Assembly (NCBI GenBank): GCA_946413945.1 | Contig: CAMKMR010000030.1 | Location: 1 to 11,311, forward strand | DNA length: 11,311 nt | Source: an uncultured Lachnospiraceae bacterium | GTDB lineage: Bacteria > Bacillota > Clostridia > Lachnospirales > Lachnospiraceae | Reading direction: 5' to 3' | Part shown: positions 1 through 6,026 of the stretch, in pieces | How positions within the stretch are numbered: position 1 is the stretch's first letter | Layout of the letters: every line of letters starts with the position of its first letter | The notes under the pieces: model-generated | The model's database searches: none | What the model was told of the DNA's origin: nothing | What the model saw: only the letters and a program-made list of their open reading frames with translations | Position numbers and translations under genes: made by a program

Positions 1-501
1 ATGAATAACAAGATAATAATCACCGTTTTTATCTTTATCCACTTCAATAAAATGATTCCCGCCCCCTAGAGTTCCTATACTCAGATTTGCTTTCGCTTCG
101 CTTATAGATTTTGCAGACTTAAGTTTCGAAAGGTCGATCCTATCTGCAAATTTATGCTCTTTTCTTTGTATTGCAGAGCCCACGGGAACATTTTCCCTGA
201 TAACACTGTCAAGCTGCTGAAACTGAAGGGCCTTTGTCTTTATCTTTGCAATAGTCATTCCACAGCCGATATCAACTCCCACAAGGCTTGGGAGTATTAT
301 ATCTTTCACAGTCATTGTAAGACCTATGGTTCCGACTTTTCCTGGGTGGACATCCGGCATAACACGGATCTTAGAGCCTTGTGCAACCGGATTATCGCAT
401 ATCATCTGCAGCTGTTTTCTTGCATATTCATCAAGGGAATATAGCTCATTTTCAACTGTATAAACTTTTGCATTAGTATATTTTCCATATATTGTAATCA
501 T
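1..501 (-). CDS. rtcB: RNA-splicing ligase RtcB, N-terminal 167 residues (runs off the window)
   Basis: RtcB is a GTP- and Mn2+-dependent ligase that joins RNA 2',3'-cyclic phosphate or 3'-phosphate ends to 5'-OH ends, in tRNA splicing and RNA repair. Reading down from an ATG at 501-499, the frame stays open to base 1. Recognisable blocks are MPDVHPGKVGTIG (residues 48-60), GVDIGCGM (75-82) with the presumed metal-binding Cys80, and GTLGGGNHFIEV (143-154) with the conserved Asn149-His150. The last in-window codon, His167 in LVIH, is probably the histidine of the HSGSR motif. The C-terminal half, including the guanylylated histidine, lies outside. Spacing in this copy fits the shorter, roughly 400-residue bacterial RtcB type. 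No strong Shine-Dalgarno is visible (a GTGAG lies 11 nt upstream), so it may depend on translation of the small gene ending 26 nt before it. The family is clear; the physiological substrate is not known from the sequence. Confidence 0.95.
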   Translation of the reverse strand, partial: MITIYGKYTNAKVYTVENELYSLDEYARKQLQMICDNPVAQGSKIRVMPDVHPGKVGTIGLTMTVKDIILPSLVGVDIGCGMTIAKIKTKALQFQQLDSVIRENVPVGSAIQRKEHKFADRIDLSKLKSAKSISEAKANLSIGTLGGGNHFIEVDKDKNGDYYLVIH

Positions 502-527
502 ATCTTGTTTTTCTCACTTTTCTTTTA

Positions 528-719
528 TTAATAATACTTGTCATGCCTGTCCTTATCTTTTTGTCTTTTTGCCTTAAATGACTCTTTTATTTTTTTAGTC
601 TTTCGCGGCTGATATTTAGGGCAGTTCTTACATTTCTTTAGATTTACTTTTACAAATCCTTTTTCGCAATCTGCATCCTTACAAATGTAATAAATGCAGG
701 GTTCTGATCTATCTTTCAT
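528..719 (-). CDS. Small basic Cys-rich protein (63 aa), putative zinc-binding, upstream of rtcB
   Basis: The reading frame encodes a 63-residue protein starting MKDRSEPCIYYIC. Five cysteines (C8, C13, C18, C30, C33) are arranged as C-x4-C-x4-C-x11-C-x2-C, followed by KYQPR and a Lys/Arg-rich tail (residues 39-63). This resembles small uncharacterised clostridial proteins of the form PCxYYxC...CxxCxKYxPR, from memory and not a database hit. Metal binding through the cysteines and nucleic-acid contact through the basic tail are inferences. I place the start at the ATG at 719, where the cysteine-rich domain begins. The open frame continues up to a GTG at 797, but that codon lies in a terminator hairpin. 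The Shine-Dalgarno is weak (a GAAAGAAG run). The stop is 26 nt before rtcB, so the two are probably co-transcribed, which suggests a role linked to RNA repair. Confidence 0.72.
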   Translation of the reverse strand: MKDRSEPCIYYICKDADCEKGFVKVNLKKCKNCPKYQPRKTKKIKESFKAKRQKDKDRHDKYY

Positions 720-766
720 AATGATTCTTCTTTCTTGTTTTCCCCGGTGTATGATTTTAGGCATAC

Positions 767-809
767 AAAAAACACCCCTGGCGTGATTTTTAACCACGCA
801 AAGAGGTGT
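767..809 (-). terminator. Intrinsic terminator/attenuator ahead of the 63-aa gene and rtcB
   Basis: On the minus strand the 5' arm ACACCTCTTTGCGTG (809-795) pairs with CACGCCAGGGGTGT (785-772) across a 9-nt loop. This gives an 8-bp stem with one G-U pair, a small internal loop and a 5-bp stem, followed at once by six U residues (772-767). That is the form of a Rho-independent terminator. It lies between a promoter at about 993-1021 and the start of the 63-aa gene at 719, and the 47 nt after the U-tract hold no second promoter that I can see. It therefore either ends a small transcript or works as a conditional attenuator of the rtcB unit. Confidence 0.75.
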
Positions 810-857
810 CAGTCATCTCAATCAATATTAAAATAAAATCCCTTTAACTATTTCACG

Positions 858-926
858 TTAATACTTAAGGACAACTGCTGCCTCTAACTCTGTTATTAAG
901 TTATTTCGATTAATAATAATAAACAT
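858..926 (-). CDS. 22-aa ORF, candidate leader peptide of the rtcB transcript
   Basis: This short frame begins ATG TTT ATT ATT ATT and stops at TAA (860-858). It encodes 22 residues that start MFIII, contain NNLITELEAA and end VVLKY. It has one of the best ribosome binding sites in the window: AGGAGG at 937-932, 5 nt before the ATG. A promoter lies about 70-95 bp upstream, and an intrinsic terminator begins 48 nt after the stop. It is rich in Ile, Leu and Val (9 of 22), as in some leader peptides, but lacks the long run of one codon seen in classical amino-acid attenuators. I do not recognise the peptide. It could be a regulatory leader, a free-standing small protein or, less likely, a chance ORF in a non-coding RNA. 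The strong start signal is the main evidence. Confidence 0.5.
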   Translation of the reverse strand: MFIIINRNNLITELEAAVVLKY

Positions 927-937
927 GTTGTCCTCCT
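868..937 (-). promoter_or_regulatory. Shine-Dalgarno of the 22-aa ORF and a complementary segment that can mask it
   Basis: On the minus strand AGGACAAC (934-927), which includes the 3' half of the AGGAGG ribosome binding site, is perfectly complementary to GTTGTCCT (875-868) near the 3' end of the same small ORF. This 8-bp inverted repeat has a 51-nt loop. If it forms, it hides the translation start, and a ribosome in the last codons would open it. The complementarity is plain in the sequence; its regulatory use is inferred. Confidence 0.45.
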
Positions 938-992
938 TTTCATTCTGGATCAATAGTTACAAGAGACTCGTGCATGTCTCATTCCATAGCTG

Positions 993-1021
993 AATATATT
1001 ATAAATAATTAAATCTGTCAA
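993..1021 (-). promoter_or_regulatory. Sigma-A-type promoter for the leader ORF/rtcB unit
   Basis: On the minus strand a perfect -35 box TTGACA (1021-1016) is followed after 17 nt by TATATT (998-993). The start point should be near 986. The predicted 5' leader then holds a small hairpin, GAGAC (980-976) pairing with GTCTC (967-963). The promoter begins 15 bp beyond the palindrome at 1036-1090, so this transcription unit is separated from the DUF3592 gene by that terminator-like repeat. Confidence 0.65.
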
Positions 1022-1035
1022 CATCTTAATCATTG

Positions 1036-1090
1036 GTTAACATAAAAATGGACCCAGGGGACAGACCCCTGGGTCCATTTTTATGTTAAC
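1036..1090. repeat. Palindromic repeat copy 1 (bidirectional terminator form) after the DUF3592 gene
   Basis: This is a perfect inverted repeat. The 25-bp arms, which begin GTTAACATAAAAATGGACC, flank a 5-nt loop (ACAGA, 1061-1065). In RNA from either strand a GC-rich stem is preceded by an A-tract and followed by UUUUUAU, as in a bidirectional intrinsic terminator. The TAG stop of the DUF3592 gene (1093-1091) directly abuts it. It is the least decayed copy of the A-type form (AAAAATGG), together with copies at 1833 and 4245. Confidence 0.9.
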
Positions 1091-1771
1091 CTAGTTTTCC
1101 AGGTCTACATAGTATTTATCTTCTTTTTCTGGATCTAAGTAGATTCTTATTGAATCTCCAGGGTTGTATCTTCCTAATGGATTATCGAAAAGCTGCTGGC
1201 TCTTATATTTCTTTACGATCCCGCTGGATGGATCTGTATAACTGCAGATAATAACATATGGGTGAGAGCCATTTACCTCTATAAACATTTCCTGTTCGAT
1301 GGAATCAACCACACCATATATCAGTCTTCCCGTTTCCTTAAGTTTCTTTTTTCCGTCGCCCTTAAGCCCTGCAATAAGAAGGATTGCTCCCACTGTTCCA
1401 AAGACTACGCCAAAGATAACTGGTAAGATAATATATAAAACCTCACCTTTTACTCTTACATTACGAGGTTTCTCTGGATTAACAAGAAGAGTTATCTCAT
1501 CCCCTTCATTCATTGAGGATGAATAATAATTAAGTCTTACATCATTATATTCTTTTCCGTCAAATTCAAATGAAACAAAGGCGCTTCCATGTCTTTCCCC
1601 ATCCGAGTCTCTGCTATATGAGATGTCAGTGATCACCGCCGTTACTTCCTTTGCTGTTTTATTGAACTTATTTACATTTACGCAAAGTATAGCAAGCACG
1701 ATAAAAGATATAGGACCTAGCGCTGTAAAAATACCTCCAATAAGTTTTAATGCTGATGATGGTTTATTCAT
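1091..1771 (-). CDS. DUF3592-type two-TM membrane protein
   Basis: The 226-residue protein has transmembrane segments at about residues 10-33 and 110-136. Between them lies a domain of about 75 residues, probably extracytoplasmic, with the DUF3592 pattern: AVITDISYSRD near 45, VSFEFDGKEY at 66-75 and a GDEITLLVNPEKP block at 90-102. A similar block, PGDSIRIYLDPEKE (204-217), closes the second soluble region, so the protein seems to hold two related beta-rich halves around TM2. The molecular function of the family is unknown. An AAGGAG lies 11 nt before the ATG, with a second AGGTG closer in. The preceding ABC permease gene is separated from it by a terminator-like palindrome, and I see no convincing promoter in the 61 bp between the two. 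It may depend on read-through or on a weak promoter. Confidence 0.8.
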   Translation of the reverse strand: MNKPSSALKLIGGIFTALGPISFIVLAILCVNVNKFNKTAKEVTAVITDISYSRDSDGERHGSAFVSFEFDGKEYNDVRLNYYSSSMNEGDEITLLVNPEKPRNVRVKGEVLYIILPVIFGVVFGTVGAILLIAGLKGDGKKKLKETGRLIYGVVDSIEQEMFIEVNGSHPYVIICSYTDPSSGIVKKYKSQQLFDNPLGRYNPGDSIRIYLDPEKEDKYYVDLEN

Positions 1772-1832
1772 ATCACCTATTTCTCCTTCTCAAGTCGTAA
1801 TTTAAGTGCAGAATGGTAATTCTCACTATCTA

Positions 1833-1889
1833 GTTAACATAAAAATGGGCTAGGTGGGGACAGACCCCTAGGTCCATTTTTATGTTAAC
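1833..1889. repeat. Palindromic repeat copy 2, overlapping the 3' end of the ABC permease gene
   Basis: The arms are related to those of copy 1, but the left (gene-distal) arm has changed: it reads ATGGGCTAGGTGGGG where the right arm predicts ATGGACCTAGGGG. The central GGGGACAGACCCC is kept. The right arm is canonical, and its bases 1889-1880 supply the last codons and the TAA stop of the permease gene. The U-tract TTTTTAT is present on the right, but the mismatches weaken the stem. Confidence 0.88.
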
Positions 1890-3478
1890 TTGTTGATCGA
1901 ATGATAATTTAGAGCTGCAAGTGTGGTATATAAGGCTATTATTATAAGTGCTCCGATCCTAGCATTAAGGTAATAGCAAAATGCGCCGTATCCAGCTACA
2001 AGTGCCATTGTAGCAAACATATTAGGCAGAATATATACTGTAACTGCGGCGCTCTGCTTCACAACCTGTATCTCATTATCCCATTCATAATTCACATGTT
2101 TGAGTCCGCATCTTAGTCCATAAATACTAGAAAAAAACACCATGGATGTGATCATCAGTAATCCAAGGATAAATTCTACAAATGTTACCTTCAACGAGAT
2201 AAGCCCCGTAATTACAGCAAACAAACCCGGCAGAAGATTCATATATAAGTTAAAAAGGATCTTGCCTTTATATATATCTTTTTTCTCTATTGGAAGGCTC
2301 TGTAAGATCCAGCTGCTCTTTCCTTCAAGCGATGGACTCGGCGCTGTGCTAGGTACCATTCCTACGAAAAAGTATACAATCACAGGCCATACCAGCTTAA
2401 ATGGACTTATATCAAATGTCTCTCCCTTAGCCATAAGGTTTATCAACTTCTCAATTCCAATAAATGGAATCACGCAACCCACTAAAATACTCAGAACAAA
2501 TCCCATTCCAATATTAACAGCACAGGTAGTGGATCCTATGATCCTTTTAAATTCATTAAAACAAATGCTGTTAATGATATTTTTCTTTTTATAATTCGCG
2601 GATACATTTACATTTTTACGCTTTTTTCCGGCATTTTCAAGCAGAGAATTTATCTTTCTGTAATTTATGCTGATAAGATTAACACTGGCAATATAAATTA
2701 TTAATGATACCACGATAAGAAGCAGCACTGCTTTAATATCATGCTTATTTACAGCCTCGCTGAACCATTTATTTGTAAAAAATAATTTAGATAAATTATC
2801 GATCTGGCTCACTGCCTGACCCAGCATTTCCTTACTATTATCGCTTTTAAAAACAAACTCCAGGATATTTCCCAAGAAGAATAAAGGAATAGTAACAAGA
2901 AATGTAAGGATTATCTGTATCATTTTTTTATGTTTTACTCTGGCTCCGACATTTGCCACAAGAACTCCCAGCAAAGCCGCAACGACTGTAGGAAAAAGCG
3001 GGATAAAAAATGTAAGTCCCATCCAGATTAAAATTGTTGTAAGGCTTGGCTTCACTGCACCGATATAACCCAAAAGTATTGAAAATGACATCAATAATTC
3101 AAAAGGCAAAAGATCAATATACATAATGAAGAATCGCGCAGAAACAATAGCCTTTACTGAAAATGGTAAAGACATCAGCATATCATACTCTTTAAAAGAA
3201 TAAAGATATCCATTTGCCTTGAATATGGTGAAAATAAGCGCCATGGTGCTGATAGCTGCTGCGACCATGGAAGGAACATTTTCCGTAAGCCCTATCTTTG
3301 TAAGGCCGAATCCCATAAATATTCCGCTGAAAAAAAGATATAAAGACAGAAGAAAATATCCTGCTAAAGCTGTCTTTACTGATCTTATTTTGTTTTTATC
3401 CTTCGAATTCTTCAGGACATTTATATTGCTTGAAGAAATATACATTGTCCTGAGAAGCACCAAGCTATTTGTTTTCAT
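1880..3478 (-). CDS. ABC-2-type exporter permease (532 aa, about 12 TM)
   Basis: This large hydrophobic protein is the membrane partner of the ATPase encoded just upstream. Segments that look membrane-spanning fall near residues 37-60, 68-87, 111-138, 146-175, 188-208, 248-271, 320-342, 361-378, 406-428, 432-455, 476-500 and 507-525. Two similar cytoplasmic-loop motifs, YDMLMSLPFSVKAIVSARFF (98-117) and ILQSLPIEKKDIYKGKILFN (391-410), suggest two duplicated halves. The second follows a conserved SLEGKSSW. GGAGG lies 6 nt before the ATG, and the first 14 bases overlap the ATPase gene, so the two are translationally coupled. The C-terminus (NKLT-stop) is encoded partly by the palindromic repeat at 1833-1889. 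The substrate cannot be told from the sequence; a lipid, peptide or drug export role is inferred from the ABC-2 architecture. Confidence 0.85.
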   Translation of the reverse strand: MKTNSLVLLRTMYISSSNINVLKNSKDKNKIRSVKTALAGYFLLSLYLFFSGIFMGFGLTKIGLTENVPSMVAAAISTMALIFTIFKANGYLYSFKEYDMLMSLPFSVKAIVSARFFIMYIDLLPFELLMSFSILLGYIGAVKPSLTTILIWMGLTFFIPLFPTVVAALLGVLVANVGARVKHKKMIQIILTFLVTIPLFFLGNILEFVFKSDNSKEMLGQAVSQIDNLSKLFFTNKWFSEAVNKHDIKAVLLLIVVSLIIYIASVNLISINYRKINSLLENAGKKRKNVNVSANYKKKNIINSICFNEFKRIIGSTTCAVNIGMGFVLSILVGCVIPFIGIEKLINLMAKGETFDISPFKLVWPVIVYFFVGMVPSTAPSPSLEGKSSWILQSLPIEKKDIYKGKILFNLYMNLLPGLFAVITGLISLKVTFVEFILGLLMITSMVFFSSIYGLRCGLKHVNYEWDNEIQVVKQSAAVTVYILPNMFATMALVAGYGAFCYYLNARIGALIIIALYTTLAALNYHSINKLT

Positions 3479-4190
3479 CTAAGGCCTCCAAAAATACATC
3501 TTCAAGGGACTGTCCATCTTTAAGAAGATCTTCCATACTGCCATTTGCAATTATCTTTCCCTTTTTAATTATGGCAATCTTATTGCATAATTTTTCTGCC
3601 ACATCTAAAACGTGGGTTGAGAAAAATACCGAACTGCCTTTTTTACACATATCATGCATTATCTCTTTAAGGATAAATGCAGCCTTTGGATCAAGCCCTA
3701 CAAATGGCTCGTCCAAAACAAGAAGACGTGGCTCATGAATTAGCGCTGAAATTATCGCCACCTTCTGCTTCATACCATGCGAGTATGAGCTGATTGTCTC
3801 AGCAAGGGCCTCTGTTATTTCAAAACGTGCGGCATAATCCTCTATCCTTTTCTTTCTATCTTCCTCGTTTACATTAAATGCATCTGCGATAAAATTAAGA
3901 TACTGCATACCTGTGAGATTCTCATAAAGATCCGGATTATCAGGAATATAAGCTGTAACTCTTTTACATAGAAGGGCCTCTTTCTTAACGTCATGGCCAT
4001 CAATTTTTATATTTCCTTCGTCGTAATCAAGAACTCCAACAACAGCACGAATTGTGGTACTCTTTCCGGCGCCGTTATGGCCTATAAATCCAAAGATATC
4101 TCCGCTTTCAACTGAAAGGCTCACATTATCACATGCTGTATTTTCTTTATTATATTTTTTTGTAAAACCATTAATCTCTAAAATATTCAT
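3465..4190 (-). CDS. ABC transporter ATP-binding protein (partner of the 532-aa permease)
   Basis: This 241-residue cytoplasmic ATPase powers the export permease that follows. It has a Walker A GHNGAGKST (37-45), a signature YSHGMKQK (136-143) in place of LSGGQ, a Walker B LLVLDEP (156-162) with catalytic Glu161, a D-loop VGLD and an H-loop His193. The Q-loop position appears to be Asp84 (YIPDNPDLYENLTG), as often seen in ABC-2 export ATPases. GGAG lies about 10 nt before the ATG. The gene ends inside the permease start (14-bp overlap). Upstream lie only 54 bp and then the palindrome ending the kinase gene. A TAATAT within this gap could be a -10 box, but no good -35 is visible, so transcription may partly come from read-through of the kinase operon. 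Confidence 0.93.
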   Translation of the reverse strand: MNILEINGFTKKYNKENTACDNVSLSVESGDIFGFIGHNGAGKSTTIRAVVGVLDYDEGNIKIDGHDVKKEALLCKRVTAYIPDNPDLYENLTGMQYLNFIADAFNVNEEDRKKRIEDYAARFEITEALAETISSYSHGMKQKVAIISALIHEPRLLVLDEPFVGLDPKAAFILKEIMHDMCKKGSSVFFSTHVLDVAEKLCNKIAIIKKGKIIANGSMEDLLKDGQSLEDVFLEALDENK

Positions 4191-4225
4191 AACCCGTTAT
4201 CTCCAATATCTATATTATTTACTTT

Positions 4226-4275
4226 ACTGTCCCCTCACCACATGGTTAACATAAAAATGAACCCCCGGGGACAGT
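4226..4275 (-). promoter_or_regulatory. Alternative hairpin competing with palindrome copy 3, ahead of the ATPase gene
   Basis: On the minus strand ACTGTCCCC (4275-4267), part of the core of palindrome copy 3, is perfectly complementary over 9 bp to GGGGACAGT (4234-4226), which lies just past the palindrome. This pairing and the terminator-like folding of the palindrome exclude each other. It may be a remnant of another repeat copy or a read-through switch into the ABC genes. The complementarity is visible; the function is inferred. Confidence 0.35.
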
Positions 4276-4300
4276 CCCCCTGGTCCATTTTTATGTTAAC
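4245..4300. repeat. Palindromic repeat copy 3, at the end of the histidine kinase gene
   Basis: The right arm is canonical (GGTCCATTTTTATGTTAAC on the plus strand). The left arm starts GTTAACATAAAAATG but then reads AACCCCCGGGG, so the stem is imperfect around a GGGGACAGTCCCC core. The kinase stop TAA (4298-4296) lies inside GTTAAC. The flanking bases on the gene side (GTTAACTAAT on the plus strand) are shared with copies 4 and 5. It separates the kinase operon from the second ABC exporter and has a U-tract suited to termination. Confidence 0.88.
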
Positions 4301-5174
4301 TAATTTGGCTAAGGTCCACTTTTATTGTCAACCGCGTTTGGGTGTAGTCAGCTGTGATGCTGCCGCCCATTCTTTCCACAAGTGTTCTTGCTATTGAAAG
4401 CCCAAGTCCAGTGGAATTTCTGGCGGCTTCTACTGTATAGAATCTATCGAAAAGCTGCTCCACCTGAACCTGGGTAAGACTTTTAGCTTCATTTGAAAAT
4501 GTTATCTCCCCCTTCGAAGAAAGAACGATCTCCAAATCTCCATCACTATATTTAACTGCATTATTTAATAAATTTGAAAAAATCCTGGCCAGATCAGTCT
4601 TACTGCCTTTTCTTATAATACTAACATCCGTAATATCAATTTTCGGCGTAATATTATTCTGACTAAGCACCGGATAAAAACTGCTGATACTTTCCTGCAG
4701 GATCTGGTTAACGTATACATCCTCTTTCGCAGTTTCATTTTCCTCGGAAACGATAACCGAATAGCGGAACAATTCTTCCGTAAGCAGCTTCATTGCTTCA
4801 GTTCGGTCCTCAATGGATGCAATATATTCCCTTATCTCAGCAATATCCTCAGTCTTTTTTATCATATAGAGATTTCCGGCAATGGCAGTAAGTGGCGTGC
4901 GAAGATCATGGGAAATATTTGTAACTGCGTTTTTAAGTTCAGTATTTCCCTGATAATATTGCAAATGTTCCTTCCTAAGGACAGTGAGCTGCTTGTTTAT
5001 ACTATCCGCAAGAAACCTCATATCCTTATCCCTCGAAGGAATATCTATCAGGGTATTGGTATCGGTCTTAAGCCTGTCAGCAAAATCATCCGCTAAAACT
5101 CTAGCCGTTTTTTTAAGTGTTATGATCTTAAAAATTGCCGCTATCAGCAAAATGATCAGTAGACCGTAAACCAT
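4296..5174 (-). CDS. Sensor histidine kinase, single N-terminal TM (292 aa)
   Basis: The protein has one transmembrane segment (about residues 2-20) and no extracellular sensor domain. The dimerisation/phosphoacceptor helix carries NISHDLRTPLTAI with His89. The ATPase domain has N-box residues around 201-205 (NLLNNAVKYS), an F-box LFDRFYTVE (241-249) and a G2 box STGLGLS (254-260). The usual DxGxG G1 box is not visible: the equivalent stretch reads FSNEAKSL (226-233). I recall this from the kinases of bacitracin/lantibiotic-type ABC modules, so it need not mean inactivity. GGGAGG sits 6 nt before the ATG. It is the last gene of an operon with an OmpR-type regulator, an ATPase and a permease. 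With no sensor domain it probably senses through the membrane or through the transporter (inference). Confidence 0.93.
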   Translation of the reverse strand: MVYGLLIILLIAAIFKIITLKKTARVLADDFADRLKTDTNTLIDIPSRDKDMRFLADSINKQLTVLRKEHLQYYQGNTELKNAVTNISHDLRTPLTAIAGNLYMIKKTEDIAEIREYIASIEDRTEAMKLLTEELFRYSVIVSEENETAKEDVYVNQILQESISSFYPVLSQNNITPKIDITDVSIIRKGSKTDLARIFSNLLNNAVKYSDGDLEIVLSSKGEITFSNEAKSLTQVQVEQLFDRFYTVEAARNSTGLGLSIARTLVERMGGSITADYTQTRLTIKVDLSQIS

Positions 5175-5204
5175 AAAATTCCTCCCTTAGTAAAACTCTA
5201 TACA

Positions 5205-5252
5205 GCTGACTCTCTCTAAATATTAATATCAACCTGCTGATTCTCTCTAAAT
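5205..5252 (-). repeat. Short direct repeat between permease and kinase genes
   Basis: The 17-bp unit ATTTAGAGAGARTCAGC (minus strand) occurs at 5252-5236 and 5221-5205, with one mismatch and a 31-bp period. The first copy begins directly after the permease stop codon. A local tandem duplication of the gene end explains it most simply. A site for a regulator or RNase is possible but not shown. Confidence 0.6.
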
Positions 5253-6026
5253 TTAATTAAAATCTGTCTTTCTAAAATAAAGGTCAGCTATTATAAATAC
5301 TACTGCAATTTCAAGGATTGCAGCTCCTGCGGCAGGTAAGAATTCAAATGACATTCTCTCAAGAGACTCAGCGACCTCAAGTCCATTTGCGCCTCCCATA
5401 AGTGGATTTCCCGGGATATTAAAATACTGAAAATTTAAACATACCACTGAAGGGAAGAAATAAAGGACTGCCTTAGGAATATCCTCTAAAGTCATTGCTC
5501 CAACTCCCATAAGCAGTAATATCTGATTTCCAAGATATATAGCAATGAAGCTCTTTACCCCTTTAAATATGACTGAGAAGAGCTGGGTTATCGTTGTAGA
5601 AAGTATTATCTGCAAGCTTGAAAGAACAATTCCTATATAAATCTTATTCCAGCATACATCTCCGGGTGCATCAAGGATTTTCGCCATAACAAGATTTCCT
5701 AATGTAAAAACAAGAAAAAGTCCCACTGCAAATACATTTGTAACAAGCCAGTCTGCAATGAAAATGTTACCTCTCTTATGTCCTACAGCCAGCTGATTTC
5801 TGATAGTACCATTTGTAAAAAGCGGATAATTAAACACCCCTGTTACGATTCCTATATAAACCGGGAAAAGAAGGGTTGCCATGAAAAATGGCATCTCATA
5901 GACCATCATCTTATCCCTTATAAATAAGGCGATAAAAATGCCACCTGCCAGCATAAGTGCTGCTAAAACCTGAAAAATCTTCCATTTTGCAAGGCGAACA
6001 AAATAAGCATCTAATAAATTAATCAT
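5253..6026 (-). CDS. ABC-2-type permease of the two-component-linked exporter (257 aa)
   Basis: This hydrophobic protein has about six membrane segments (near residues 18-36, 44-65, 92-113, 128-152, 158-178 and 228-249), typical of permeases paired with BcrA-like ATPases. The conserved-looking stretch NGTIRNQLAVGHKRGNIFIA (72-91) after the second segment is common in this group. I take the ATG at 6026 as the start, because GGAGG lies 9 nt upstream. The open frame could begin three codons earlier at a GTG, but that codon overlaps the ribosome binding site. The start overlaps the ATPase stop by 8 bp (ATGATTAA), indicating translational coupling. With the ATPase it probably exports or removes a membrane-active compound such as a peptide antibiotic; the substrate is an inference from gene context. 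Confidence 0.85.
   Translation of the reverse strand: MINLLDAYFVRLAKWKIFQVLAALMLAGGIFIALFIRDKMMVYEMPFFMATLLFPVYIGIVTGVFNYPLFTNGTIRNQLAVGHKRGNIFIADWLVTNVFAVGLFLVFTLGNLVMAKILDAPGDVCWNKIYIGIVLSSLQIILSTTITQLFSVIFKGVKSFIAIYLGNQILLLMGVGAMTLEDIPKAVLYFFPSVVCLNFQYFNIPGNPLMGGANGLEVAESLERMSFEFLPAAGAAILEIAVVFIIADLYFRKTDFN

Noticed and set aside
154..444. 96-codon open frame on the plus strand
   Set aside because: It lies antisense to rtcB, whose minus-strand frame matches a well-known family over the whole stretch; the plus-strand product has no recognisable features.
720..797. N-terminal extension of the 63-aa gene to a GTG at 797
   Set aside because: The extension would be translated from the loop and 3' arm of an intrinsic terminator and its U-tract, and the GTG has no ribosome binding site; the cysteine domain starts at the ATG at 719.
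998..1003. TATAAT as the -10 box of the leader promoter
   Set aside because: It is only 12 nt from TTGACA; TATATT at 998-993 gives the 17-nt spacing.
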